From contig JAGCXO010000031.1 of NCBI GenBank assembly GCA_017961285.1, positions 1-37,044 on the forward strand: DNA of 37,044 bases. Reading direction: 5' to 3'. The notes below the pieces were generated by a model, which worked only from the letters and a program-made list of their open reading frames with translations, was not told the origin of the DNA and did not search any database. This document shows positions 1 through 8,213 of the stretch, one piece after another. Within the stretch, counting starts at the first letter, position 1; each line of letters starts with the position of its first letter. The translations under genes were made by a program, and so were the position numbers. The DNA is from Alphaproteobacteria bacterium. Its GTDB lineage: Bacteria > Pseudomonadota > Alphaproteobacteria > RF32 > CAG-239.

Positions 1-72
1 CATTGATGCAAAGTTTTTTACAAAATATATATTCTAATGTCACGAAAAAATATCAATAAGTTTCCATAATAT

Positions 73-105
73 AAAAAGCGACTGATACAGGGAGTATCAA
101 TCGCT
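73..105 (-). terminator. Rho-independent terminator of the 89-aa gene
   Basis: An imperfect stem pairs 77-87 with 95-105 (one G-U/mismatch position). On the minus strand it is followed by a TTTTTAT run. It lies 9 bases beyond the stop codon of the gene at 114-383, so that gene ends its own transcript. Confidence 0.7.
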
Positions 106-113
106 CTGAGTGT

Positions 114-383
114 TCACATCCAGCCGAGTTCTTTAGCCTTCATTTCTGCTATCGCATCAACATAAGTATGCAAACGGAGGTATCTGTGCCAAATTTTTTT
201 AGCAATATCAGCCGGTAGATCGAAAATCTTCAACTGCACGTCGGGAGTAAAATGGGTGTACCACATATACTCCAGAAGAATTTCTTTTGCATCATTGGGC
301 GGATAATTGAAGATTGCAAGTTCTTCATTGTCCGAGAGAAGAATACCTTTTTCAACTTTTTTTAATAATTCTTGCTTGTTCAT
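114..383 (-). CDS. Small helical-repeat protein, about 2.5 repeats
   Basis: Unrecognised 89-residue protein without signal peptide or membrane segment. It holds two clear copies of a repeat of about 30 residues whose core reads like LKIFDLPADIAKKIW, followed by a short cap rich in A, K and LG. The same repeat and a similar cap occur in the neighbour at 489-1121, so the two are paralogs of different repeat number. The gene stands alone: a promoter lies at 418-445 and a terminator at 73-105. No Shine-Dalgarno sequence precedes the ATG at 383. The repeat looks like a pair of amphipathic helices and suggests a solenoid that binds protein, but no function can be assigned. Confidence 0.75.
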   Translation of the reverse strand: MNKQELLKKVEKGILLSDNEELAIFNYPPNDAKEILLEYMWYTHFTPDVQLKIFDLPADIAKKIWHRYLRLHTYVDAIAEMKAKELGWM

Positions 384-417
384 AATTATTGGGTTTAATG
401 ATTAGATTCGCAACTCT

Positions 418-445
418 TTTGTAGCTGATTTTGACAAAAAGTCAA
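418..445 (-). promoter_or_regulatory. Promoter of the 89-aa gene, with leader motif
   Basis: On the minus strand TTGACT (440-445) and TACAAA (418-423) are 16 bp apart, giving a leader of about 27 nt. The leader (384-409) begins GAATCTAATCATTAA, which matches 13 of 15 positions at the start of the leader of the gene at 26339-26539. The -35 box is part of an inverted repeat TTGAC-N5-GTCAA at 431-445. Confidence 0.6.
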
Positions 446-447
446 TT

Positions 448-490
448 AAAAAAGAGACTGCCGCGTGTTTGACGACAATCTCTTTTTTTT
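448..490 (-). terminator. Rho-independent terminator of the 210-aa gene
   Basis: A 10-bp stem pairs 454-463 with 473-482 and includes two G-U pairs on the minus-strand RNA. A-rich and T-rich flanks extend it. The stop codon of the gene (489-491) lies in the A/T flank, so gene and terminator overlap. Confidence 0.75.
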
Positions 491-1121
491 ACCTGATTGT
501 GTAATCCCAAAAGTGTAATCCCAGCATGTGAGCCTTTTTTCGTGCTTCGTAACAGAAACCTGTGCGGGAGTACTCGCTGCAATACTGCCAAATTATTTTG
601 CCAACTTCTGGATTGTCAAATATCATAATTTGGGCTTTGGGACAAAGAGAGCGAATTTGTCCTTTTTTAGCATATTCAATCATGAGCTCTTGAATAGTTT
701 CAAGAGGTAGATTGAAGATTTTGAGTTCTGCTTTGCTGCGGAGACTGTGCAGTTTGAAATACTTGAACATGATTTCTTTGGCAATTTCGATCGGAAGGTC
801 AAGAATTTTTAATTCCGCTTCGGGACAGAGACGTATTTCGGGAAGAAGATCGATGTATCTAAGCATTATTTTTTTGACGTTTTCAGGAGAAAAATCAAAA
901 ATTTTGACCTCTGCTTCATCACAAAGTTTCCACGGATAACCGATGTGAATACGTGTGATGTATTTTATAAAGAGGCTTGTTGCTTCCTCTTCTGGAAAAT
1001 CGAAAATTTCCATTTCTTCCTCAGGAGTGAGGTTGAGTTCTGGAAGATTTAGAATTTCAAGGCCCTCTTTTTCATCGAAGTGATGTCTCCGATTGATGTT
1101 GGCTAATAATTCTTTGTTCAT
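489..1121 (-). CDS. Tandem helical-repeat protein, about six repeats
   Basis: Unrecognised 210-residue protein made almost entirely of tandem repeats of about 30 residues. The consensus is roughly [C/S]-x-x-AELKIFDLP-x-E-x-AKEIM-x-KY. Copies start near residues 32, 66, 98, 127 and 157, with a degenerate copy at the N-terminus and a cap (EARKKAHMLGLH) at the C-terminus. There is no signal peptide. The repeat is shared with the 89-aa gene just downstream, so copy number varies between paralogs. The ATG at 1121 has no Shine-Dalgarno sequence but a strong promoter lies at 1160-1188. A scaffold or interaction protein is a guess from the architecture only. Confidence 0.8.
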   Translation of the reverse strand: MNKELLANINRRHHFDEKEGLEILNLPELNLTPEEEMEIFDFPEEEATSLFIKYITRIHIGYPWKLCDEAEVKIFDFSPENVKKIMLRYIDLLPEIRLCPEAELKILDLPIEIAKEIMFKYFKLHSLRSKAELKIFNLPLETIQELMIEYAKKGQIRSLCPKAQIMIFDNPEVGKIIWQYCSEYSRTGFCYEARKKAHMLGLHFWDYTIR

Positions 1122-1151
1122 TGCTGTATAATTTGGTTAATAATAAAATTC
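1122..1151 (-). other. Conserved 5' leader element, copy 1
   Basis: The 30 nt before the ATG at 1121 read, on the minus strand, GAATTTTATTATTAACC and onward to CAGCA-ATG. The 29 nt before the ATG of the unrelated gene at 26339-26539 match at about 24 positions, ending next to the start codon in both. Neither contains a Shine-Dalgarno sequence. Confidence 0.6.
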
Positions 1152-1159
1152 ATGGCTTT

Positions 1160-1188
1160 TTTATATAAGCCGTCAAAATGAAAGTCAA
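1160..1188 (-). promoter_or_regulatory. Promoter of the 210-aa repeat gene
   Basis: TTGACT (1183-1188) and TATAAA (1160-1165) are 17 bp apart on the minus strand, predicting a leader of about 31 nt. The -10 box sits in the loop of an inverted repeat GGCTT / AAGCC (about 1154-1171), which could act as a weak terminator for mutL or as an operator. Confidence 0.65.
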
Positions 1189-1203
1189 GCCTAATTTGTG
1201 GTA

Positions 1204-3027
1204 TCAGCGGTGGAAGAGCTTATCAATATCTTTTATTTTCAGCTCAATATAGGTCGGGCGGCCATGATTACACTGTCCTGAATTTGGAGTATTTTCCATG
1301 TCGCGCAGAAGTTTGTTCATTTCGGCAAGGTTTAGGCTGCGCCCTGCTCTGACTGAGCCGTGACAGGCCATGGTGGCGCAAAATGAGTTGATTTTTTCTT
1401 CCAAGGCAAAGTCCTTACCCCATTCTTGAATTTGTTCGGCAAGGGAATGAACCAATTTTTCGGTATCGCAATCGGCAATCAGGGCCGGAACTTCGCGCAC
1501 GATAATCGCTTGCGGGCCAAATTCTTCAATAGCCAGTCCCATTTGTGAAAGCTGGGCGGAATTTTCCATAATTGCTTCTTTTTCGGCAAGACTCAACTCT
1601 ACAACAGTAGGGATTAAGAGCATTTGTGTCGGAGTTTTTTCTTTTTTTGCCATTATAGATTTGAATTTTTCCATAACAATGCGTTCGTGTGCGGCGTGTT
1701 GGTCAACAATCACCAGGCCATCGTCGGTTTGGGAAACAATATAGGTATTGTGTAATTGGGCTTTGGCGGCACCTAAAAATCCAATATCTTCGGGTGCAGG
1801 GGCGATATATTCTTCGGCTTTTACCGAGGTTGGAATTGTAAGTTCGGGAATTATGCCGGTGCGAGGAGCCGAACGTCTGGGCATGGAAGAAAAACCATGG
1901 ACTTTGGGTTGATAAAAATTATCTCGTGATGTTGAAACCGAATCATGCAGAAAAACAGTTTTATTACTTTGTTCAACGGCGGAACTATTCAAAAGATTTA
2001 CCAAGCCGTCGGTTTGTGCAGTTTGAATTGAGCCACGTGATAAGGCATTGCGGATTGCACTAATCATAAGTCCGCGGATAGAATTGCCGTCAAAAAAGCG
2101 AACTTCGGCTTTGGTGGGGTGGACATTGACATCAACCAAGTGTGGATCAACTTCAAAAAACAAAGCGCACAAAGGATAACGCCCGATCTCTAAAACTCCC
2201 TGATAGGCGGCTTTGAAAGCCCCAAGCAGAACTTTGTCGCGAACAGGACGGTTGTTGACAAAGAAATATTGTGATAAAGAATTGGCTTTGCTATAAGTAG
2301 GCAGGCTTATAAAGCCGTTGACGGAAATTCCTTCTTTTTGAGAATCGATAGCAAGGGAATTTTCAGCAAATTCGTTACCCAAAATATCGTTGACACGCTG
2401 CAATCTGGCCTCGGACAAAGTGCCTTGGCATGCATTCAGGTTGAGGCGCTTTTTCTTGTCATCATAGAGATAAAAAGCAATATACGGATTGGCAAGAGCT
2501 ATGCGCTCTATCATTTCAACACAATGAGCAGTTTCTCCAGCGCCGGTTTTCAAAAATTTTAATCTGGCCGGGGTAGCATAAAAAAGGTCGCGGACTTCTA
2601 CTTTGGTGCCGGGATTGGCAGCTACCGGTGAAATTTTTGGTTCATCTCCACCGGAAACGCTTATTTTCCAAGCGTTTTCAGCGTCTTTCGGACGAGAGGT
2701 GATGGAGAGTTTGGCAACTGAAGCTATTGATGGTAAAGCTTCGCCTCGAAATCCTAAAAAATTGATATTAAACAAATCGTTATCCGGCAACTTTGAAGTG
2801 GCATGACGTTCAATACAAAGAGCTAAATCTTCTTTGTTCATACCTTTGCCGTTGTCGCTTACAATAATCAAGCTTTTACCGCCGTCTACCAAAGTTATTT
2901 CAATCGAATCAGCACCGGCGTCAATGGCATTTTCTACCAGTTCTTTGATGGCGGAAGCCGGTCTTTCAATGACCTCGCCGGCGGCAATTTGGTTGATAAG
3001 ATTGTTAGGTAGAATGCGTATGGACAT
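1204..3027 (-). CDS. mutL: DNA mismatch repair protein MutL
   Basis: MutL, 607 residues, the matchmaker ATPase of mismatch repair. The N-terminal GHKL ATPase shows ELVENAIDAGAD (29-40, catalytic E32), DNGKGM (58-63), RHATSK (74-79) and GFRGEAL (92-98). The linker is about 330-410. The C-terminal dimerisation domain keeps the endonuclease signature DQHA-x2-E-x4-E (442-453) together with ACHGSVRAG (554-562) and CNHGRPT (586-592), so this MutL should nick DNA itself, as in bacteria without MutH. It is the last gene of the lspA-M16-pgi operon; its ATG is 4 nt after the pgi stop, with only a weak purine stretch upstream. Confidence 0.97.
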   Translation of the reverse strand: MSIRILPNNLINQIAAGEVIERPASAIKELVENAIDAGADSIEITLVDGGKSLIIVSDNGKGMNKEDLALCIERHATSKLPDNDLFNINFLGFRGEALPSIASVAKLSITSRPKDAENAWKISVSGGDEPKISPVAANPGTKVEVRDLFYATPARLKFLKTGAGETAHCVEMIERIALANPYIAFYLYDDKKKRLNLNACQGTLSEARLQRVNDILGNEFAENSLAIDSQKEGISVNGFISLPTYSKANSLSQYFFVNNRPVRDKVLLGAFKAAYQGVLEIGRYPLCALFFEVDPHLVDVNVHPTKAEVRFFDGNSIRGLMISAIRNALSRGSIQTAQTDGLVNLLNSSAVEQSNKTVFLHDSVSTSRDNFYQPKVHGFSSMPRRSAPRTGIIPELTIPTSVKAEEYIAPAPEDIGFLGAAKAQLHNTYIVSQTDDGLVIVDQHAAHERIVMEKFKSIMAKKEKTPTQMLLIPTVVELSLAEKEAIMENSAQLSQMGLAIEEFGPQAIIVREVPALIADCDTEKLVHSLAEQIQEWGKDFALEEKINSFCATMACHGSVRAGRSLNLAEMNKLLRDMENTPNSGQCNHGRPTYIELKIKDIDKLFHR

Positions 3028-3031
3028 TGTG

Positions 3032-4672
3032 TTACTTTCTTAAGCTTTTGACTAAGTTAATAAGATTAGTTGTTGAGCTGTCGTGTGAAACAGGACTGCT
3101 ACCTTTGAGTTCGGGCAAGATGTTTAGGGCTAATTTTTTGCCCAACTCAACCCCCATTTGGTCAAAGGAATCTATGTTCCAGATAATTCCTTGAACAAAT
3201 ACTTTGTGCTCATACATGGCAACCAACATACCAAGAGTATATGGAGTAAGTTGTTTGATAACAATTGTGTTGCTGGGACGGTTGCCTTGAAATGTTTTAT
3301 AGGCTTTGAGTTGAGATATTTCTTCTTTGCTCTTTCCGGCTTTGGTGAGTTCGGCAACAGCTTGTTTGGTGGTTTTGCCTGTCATTAGGGCTTCACCTTG
3401 GGCGAGAGCGTTGGCGAGTAAAATTTCGTGATGATTGCCTATTTCATTATGCGAAATTGCCGGAACAATAAAGTCTATCGGCACAATTTGCGTGCCTTGA
3501 TGGATGAGTTGGAAGAAAGAGTGCTGAACATCTGTACCGGCACCGCCAAAAATGACCTGTCCGGTAGAATATTTGATGAATTTCTTGTTTAAGTCAACTG
3601 ATTTTCCGTTGCTTTCCATATCCAGCTGTTGCAAATATTTCGGAAGGAAACGCAGATCTTGGTCATAAGGAATGACAGCATGAGTTTTGATGCCGAAAAA
3701 GTTGTTATACCAAACCCCGAGCAAAGCAAGTATTACAGGGATGTTTTCTTTGAAATCGGTGTTTCTGAAGTGGATATCCATGGCATTGGCACCGTCTAAC
3801 ATTTTTTCAAAGTTTTCCATGCCGATCATCAATGCAATAGACAGACCTACAGCCGACCACATAGAATATCTGCCGCCGACAAAATCCCAAAATTCAAACA
3901 TATTGTCGGTGTTGATACCGAATTTGGCAACCTCTTCCGCATTGGTGGAAACAGCGACAAAATGTTTGGCCACGGCATCTTCACCGAGTGCATCAACAAG
4001 CCATTGACGGCAAGTTTTGGCGTTTGTTAAGGTTTCTATGGTTGTGAAAGTCTTTGATACAACTATAAATAAGGTTTTTTCGGGATCGAGTTTGGAAAGA
4101 ACATCATCACAGGCTGAACCGTCAATATTGGATATAAAATGACAGGTCATATCTTTTGAACAATATTCTTTGAGAGCGGTAACGGCCATAAACGGACCGA
4201 GATCTGACCCTCCGATGCCGATATTTACGATATTGGTCAGTTTTTTGCCGGTGGCACCCTTAAATTTGCCAAAGCGAACGGCCTCACTAAAAGATTTTAT
4301 ACGTAACAAAACATGGTTTATTTCAGGCATAACATTTTTGCCGTCAACAAAAACAGGAGTGTTTTGGCGATTGCGCAAGGCTGTATGCAGAACAGCTCTG
4401 TTTTCGGTTTGGTTGATTTTGGCGCCGCTAAACATGGCTTCTATTTTTTGTTTCAAGTTAACTTCTTGCGTTAACTTTAATAAATATCTTATTGTTTTGC
4501 TGTCAATTCTATTCTTTGAGTAATCGAGATATAAGTCTTCTAGCTGAAGTGTATATTTTTCTGCACGCTTCGGATCTTTGGCAAACAAATCTTTCATTTG
4601 TTCATTTTTATGCCACCGATAATGAGAGGCAAGTTTTTTCCATGCAGTGCTTTTGTTTATACTTTTATTCAT
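3032..4672 (-). CDS. pgi: Glucose-6-phosphate isomerase
   Basis: Phosphoglucose isomerase interconverts glucose-6-phosphate and fructose-6-phosphate in glycolysis and gluconeogenesis. Length (546 residues) is normal. Family motifs present: GIGGSDLGPFMAV, VSKTFTTIET, GGRYSMWSAVGL, LQQLDMESNGK with the catalytic Glu, HSFFQLIHQGT with the catalytic His and, near the C-terminus, SFDQMGVELGKKL with the catalytic Lys. I place the start at the ATG at 4672, since GAGGAAA lies 6 nt upstream; an in-frame GTG at 4684 would put that sequence inside the gene. The start overlaps the 3' end of the upstream M16 gene by 8 nt, so the two are probably translationally coupled. Confidence 0.97.
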   Translation of the reverse strand: MNKSINKSTAWKKLASHYRWHKNEQMKDLFAKDPKRAEKYTLQLEDLYLDYSKNRIDSKTIRYLLKLTQEVNLKQKIEAMFSGAKINQTENRAVLHTALRNRQNTPVFVDGKNVMPEINHVLLRIKSFSEAVRFGKFKGATGKKLTNIVNIGIGGSDLGPFMAVTALKEYCSKDMTCHFISNIDGSACDDVLSKLDPEKTLFIVVSKTFTTIETLTNAKTCRQWLVDALGEDAVAKHFVAVSTNAEEVAKFGINTDNMFEFWDFVGGRYSMWSAVGLSIALMIGMENFEKMLDGANAMDIHFRNTDFKENIPVILALLGVWYNNFFGIKTHAVIPYDQDLRFLPKYLQQLDMESNGKSVDLNKKFIKYSTGQVIFGGAGTDVQHSFFQLIHQGTQIVPIDFIVPAISHNEIGNHHEILLANALAQGEALMTGKTTKQAVAELTKAGKSKEEISQLKAYKTFQGNRPSNTIVIKQLTPYTLGMLVAMYEHKVFVQGIIWNIDSFDQMGVELGKKLALNILPELKGSSPVSHDSSTTNLINLVKSLRK

Positions 4673-6071
4673 GATTTTCCTCACTGGTGCCGTAATTGGT
4701 TATGATTAACTTTTGGGGAATGAAATGTCTTTTGGCGGCAAGATTAACTTGTTCCAAATTTATGTTTTTGATATAGGTGTTTCTTTTTTGTAAAAAGTTT
4801 ATTCCAAGTTGTTCTTTTTGCATCAAAGATAACATCTCAGCAATGGTTAATATATCAGAAAAACGTAGGTTGAAAGAAGCAATTAGGTAATTTTTGGCTG
4901 TATCTAGTTCTTGTTGTGTAACTCCTGTTTCTCCCATTTTTTTCCATTCTTCGATGAAAATTTGTTGCATACGATCAAAGTTTTTCGGTGTAGTGGAAAA
5001 TTCTCCGCATAGCAATGGGGATTGTTTTAATAAGAAAAGATATGTGGCAGAATGGTATGTGAGACCTTCTTTTTCGCGGGCGGCTTGGCTCAGCCTTGAG
5101 TTGAGACCGGATCCTCCGAAAATGTAATTGGCTATGTAAAGAGGGTAAAACTCTTTGCTTTGTCTCGAAACACCTTCTGTTGTTATTTTGGTCAGGATTT
5201 GAGGTAATTTTTCGGCAATATCGGTCCTGCCGGTTGAATAATCTATAACTGGAACTTCTGGTCTTATGGTATTGTTTTTAGGTGAAATATCTGTAAAAAT
5301 ATCATCAATAATCTTTTCGGCTTCTTCTGTATTCAGGTCTCCGGCTATGCCGATAAATAGGTTGTCTTGAGCCAAATTATTGGTAATAAAATTGCGAATA
5401 TCATTTGCGGTAATTTTTGTAATATCATTCTTTAAGCCGATAATTGGTGTGGCATAAGGGTGATTGGCAAAAACAATTTGAGAATTTTTTTGTTGCAATT
5501 GTTCATTGGGGTTTTCTTTGTTGCGATCAATGATAGTTGCAATCTGTTGTTGAATTCTTAACAAGTCTTTTATTTCAAGACGCGGCGAAATTAAGGTTGA
5601 ACGCAATAATTTTATTGCGCGAGCGAGGTTTTCTTTTGTGGTGAGCATTTGCCCGCTGAAGTTGTCAAGGTCAGCACTATAAGATATTTCGATGGCGTAA
5701 TTTTCAAGTTCTTCCTTAAAATGTTGGCTATTCAAATCCCCTGTGCCTTCGGTTAGCATTTGAGCACTTAGATTGGCGAGACCATGCATATTTTTGGGAT
5801 CTGAAATGCTGCCGGCACCTTCAAAAACAAAATGGATTGCAATAATCGGGTTGGAATTTTCGGCAAGGAAATATGCCTTGAGCCCGCTTTTCGGACCAGT
5901 AATTTCTTTTGTGGTGCCGGAAAAACTGCGGTTTTTGAGAGGTGATTGTTCGTTTATATATGAGGGAGTAAAATGCGGATAGAAATACCACAAAACGAGC
6001 AAGATAACTGCAAAAAGCAAAAAAAATCTGAACGGATGATGTTTTTTTGCGTATAGTGGGCGATGTGTCAT
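4665..6071 (-). CDS. M16 family peptidase-like protein, zinc motif absent
   Basis: Second member of an M16 (insulinase/processing-peptidase) pair, 468 residues. A basic N-terminus and one hydrophobic segment (about 15-31) predict an inner-membrane anchor with the bulk in the periplasm. The M16 fold is recognisable (HGLANLSAQMLTEGTG near the N-terminal domain, TYHSATYLFLLKQSPLL in the C-terminal half), but the zinc-binding HxxEH motif is not there. In M16B pairs one subunit is typically catalytic and the other is not, so this is probably the non-catalytic partner of the gene at 6068-7396. The two overlap by 4 nt (ATGA). Confidence 0.9.
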   Translation of the reverse strand: MTHRPLYAKKHHPFRFFLLFAVILLVLWYFYPHFTPSYINEQSPLKNRSFSGTTKEITGPKSGLKAYFLAENSNPIIAIHFVFEGAGSISDPKNMHGLANLSAQMLTEGTGDLNSQHFKEELENYAIEISYSADLDNFSGQMLTTKENLARAIKLLRSTLISPRLEIKDLLRIQQQIATIIDRNKENPNEQLQQKNSQIVFANHPYATPIIGLKNDITKITANDIRNFITNNLAQDNLFIGIAGDLNTEEAEKIIDDIFTDISPKNNTIRPEVPVIDYSTGRTDIAEKLPQILTKITTEGVSRQSKEFYPLYIANYIFGGSGLNSRLSQAAREKEGLTYHSATYLFLLKQSPLLCGEFSTTPKNFDRMQQIFIEEWKKMGETGVTQQELDTAKNYLIASFNLRFSDILTIAEMLSLMQKEQLGINFLQKRNTYIKNINLEQVNLAAKRHFIPQKLIITNYGTSEENHE

Positions 6072-7396
6072 TTGTTTTCTCCTTTTGGAAGAGCTATTCC
6101 TTCCACAAAAGATGATTGCAGAAGTTCTTTGGCTGCTTGTTTTACTTGCTGTAAGGTTACTGATTTGATGTTTTGGTCATAGTTTTCAATATCTTTGCCA
6201 GACATTCCGGCGCGAGCCAGTGTGCCGACTATATATGCGGAATTTTGAGGGTTGTCGCGGGTGTATATCAAACCGGCCAAAAGCTGTCTTTTTGCTTTTT
6301 CTAAATCTTGTTGGGTGAAAGATTGGGAAATATTGGTTAAAATCTTGTCAAATTCTGCAATAAGAAGATCTATTTTGATATTTGGGGTCGGAACAAGAAC
6401 AAAATCAAAATAACCTCCGGCTGTCGGGGTAAAATTGTATGTGCTGTATGCATTTACGGCTAATTTTTTATCTTCTACCAATGCGCGATGCAGAACAGAT
6501 ATGTCGCTATCTCCGATATATTTTGATAAAATTATGTAAGGATAGATTTTTTCGGGAGCGATTGCAAAAGACGGAGCTTGATATTTGCGAACAATTCGCG
6601 GAATGTTGAGTTTGGGCAATTCCATGGTAAAATGAGTTTGCTTTTTTATTTGTGGCAAAGTATTGCTGTTGGTTGGCAATGGGGTAATAGGTTGCGGAAT
6701 TTTTCCGTAGTATTTTTGAGCCAATTCAAGAGCCAAATTCGGTTCTATATCACCGGAGATTATAAGAATGGCATTATCAGGGCGATATTTTTTGTATATT
6801 CTTTTTAAGTCCTTTTTTGTCAGGGACATAATTTCTTCTTCGGTGCCGGTAACCGGACGGCTGTATGGATGGTTTTGCCAAAAGGTGCGTTGCAATTCTT
6901 CCGTAAACAGATATAGAGGATTGTTTTCTACCATTTGCTTGCGTTCTTGAAAGACTATTTGTCGCTCTGTTTCAAAGCTCTCATAGTCTATGTTGAGATT
7001 TTGCATACGATCGGCTTCCAGATACATAGCAAGTTCAAGTCTACTGATGTCAATAAATTGGTGATATGCGGTTGAATCTTGACCTGTGAATGCGTTGCTT
7101 ACAGCTCCGTTTTGTTCCATTATCCGATTATATTCCTGTCCTTTTATCTTTTTTGTTCCTCTGAACATCAAGTGTTCCAAAAGGTGCGCAGAACCGCCCT
7201 TTCCTATTGTTTCGTCTGCAGCGCCAACTTTATACCATAGCATATGCTTGACAATCGGGGCCTTATGGTTTGGAATTACAATAACCTGCAATCCGTTATC
7301 AAGCTTATATTCTTTTAGGTTGAAAAGTTCGGCTTTTGTAGTGGGGGCAAAAAACAATAAATTTGCCAGCAGGTAACAAAAAAGATTCTTTTTCAA
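6068..7396 (-). CDS. Zinc-dependent M16 family peptidase
   Basis: Catalytic M16 peptidase, 442 residues. A signal peptide (about 1-22, ending TKA) predicts export. The inverted zinc motif is HLLEH (H71, E74, H75), and the likely third ligand is E151 in VFQER. The start is a TTG at 7396, preceded by AAAGGAG at good spacing; no ATG fits as well. It lies between the BamF-like lipoprotein gene and its non-catalytic partner, an order common in alphaproteobacteria. The natural substrate is unknown; degradation of periplasmic peptides or envelope quality control is an inference. Confidence 0.93.
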   Translation of the reverse strand: MKKNLFCYLLANLLFFAPTTKAELFNLKEYKLDNGLQVIVIPNHKAPIVKHMLWYKVGAADETIGKGGSAHLLEHLMFRGTKKIKGQEYNRIMEQNGAVSNAFTGQDSTAYHQFIDISRLELAMYLEADRMQNLNIDYESFETERQIVFQERKQMVENNPLYLFTEELQRTFWQNHPYSRPVTGTEEEIMSLTKKDLKRIYKKYRPDNAILIISGDIEPNLALELAQKYYGKIPQPITPLPTNSNTLPQIKKQTHFTMELPKLNIPRIVRKYQAPSFAIAPEKIYPYIILSKYIGDSDISVLHRALVEDKKLAVNAYSTYNFTPTAGGYFDFVLVPTPNIKIDLLIAEFDKILTNISQSFTQQDLEKAKRQLLAGLIYTRDNPQNSAYIVGTLARAGMSGKDIENYDQNIKSVTLQQVKQAAKELLQSSFVEGIALPKGENK

Positions 7397-7399
7397 GGT

Positions 7400-7609
7400 T
7401 TATAGCTCCTTTGTTTTGTTAGTGTTGATATCGGCGTGAGCCATAGGAACGACGGGACGTAAATTGTAGTTCGGCGGTAGAACCAATTCTTCTTGGGCTT
7501 TAGAGGTGGATGCATCCGGTAAAGTTTTTTCCAATCCAAGGTCTTTTTTGGTGAGACCGCAAGCGGTAAGCATTGCTAATGAAAGGCTGATAATTAGTGC
7601 TTTTTTCAT
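7400..7609 (-). CDS. BamF/DUF3035-like outer-membrane lipoprotein
   Basis: Short lipoprotein of 69 residues. The signal peptide ends in the lipobox LTAC, with the acylated Cys at 17. The mature part contains LVLPPNYNLRPV, which resembles the LPP-x-Y-x-LRPP core of alphaproteobacterial DUF3035 proteins, described as BamF subunits of the outer-membrane beta-barrel assembly machine. I place the start at 7609, where AGGAG lies 8 nt upstream; an upstream in-frame ORF start at 7645 lies inside lspA. It sits 1 nt after the lspA stop, which fits, as LspA matures lipoproteins. Assignment to BamF rests on motif and context. Confidence 0.8.
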   Translation of the reverse strand: MKKALIISLSLAMLTACGLTKKDLGLEKTLPDASTSKAQEELVLPPNYNLRPVVPMAHADINTNKTKEL

Positions 7610-7610
7610 T

Positions 7611-8075
7611 TTATTTACTCCTTTTTTTGATGAAAATATTGTCATAGATAATCATTGCGGCGCCGATACAGATTGCGCTATCAGCAATATTGAATGCCGG
7701 CCAATGATATCCAAAAATTGAAAAGTCTAAAAAGTCAAAAACTGCGCCAAATCTAATGCGATCGATTAAATTGCCTATTGCGCCACCAATTATGAGACCA
7801 ATGGCAATTTGTAAAAAAGTCGATTTTTCTTTTTTTAGCCAATATAAAAGGCAAGCAATAATGATGAGTGCTACAACGGATAAAATTATGCTTCCGATAG
7901 TGCCGTTGCCACTAAACATTGAAAAACTAACACCGGTATTCCAGGCTTTTACAACACTAAAATAATGCGTTACTTTAAGATAACCAATATCACTCAGGAG
8001 ATGTGAAAAAATGAGATATTTACTGATTTGGTCGATTATTATTGTTAACACCGATGTAATTAGTCCGACTAACAT
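7611..8075 (-). CDS. lspA: Lipoprotein signal peptidase (signal peptidase II)
   Basis: LspA, 154 residues, four predicted membrane helices; an inner-membrane aspartyl protease that removes signal peptides from prolipoproteins. The catalytic aspartates are visible in GNLID (D105) and FNIAD (D132). I chose the ATG at 8075 because AAGGAG lies directly upstream; an in-frame start at 8108 lacks such a site. It opens the minus-strand operon. In many alphaproteobacteria ileS precedes lspA, but here a divergent chromate-transporter gene does. A TATAAT at 8097-8102 (minus strand) is a possible -10 element, without a clear -35. Confidence 0.97.
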   Translation of the reverse strand: MLVGLITSVLTIIIDQISKYLIFSHLLSDIGYLKVTHYFSVVKAWNTGVSFSMFSGNGTIGSIILSVVALIIIACLLYWLKKEKSTFLQIAIGLIIGGAIGNLIDRIRFGAVFDFLDFSIFGYHWPAFNIADSAICIGAAMIIYDNIFIKKRSK

Positions 8076-8213
8076 TTTATTCTCCTTGTGTGCGACATTA
8101 TATGTCAAAACAAAAATAGAAAAAGTTTTAAATGCAATATATACAGAGTTTTTTTTATATATTAACCAAGTTTTTAAACCTTTTGCTTATTATATTTGCC
8201 GGAGGTGCTTGAG

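Noticed and set aside
528-939. Two plus-strand ORFs opposite the 210-aa repeat gene
   Set aside because: They mirror the repetitive coding strand and have no start signals; the minus frame shows clear protein repeats.
1204-3027. Loss of MutL endonuclease activity
   Set aside because: CNHGRPT departs from the usual CPHGRP, but DQHA-x2-E-x4-E and ACHGSVRAG are intact, so the nuclease is most likely active.
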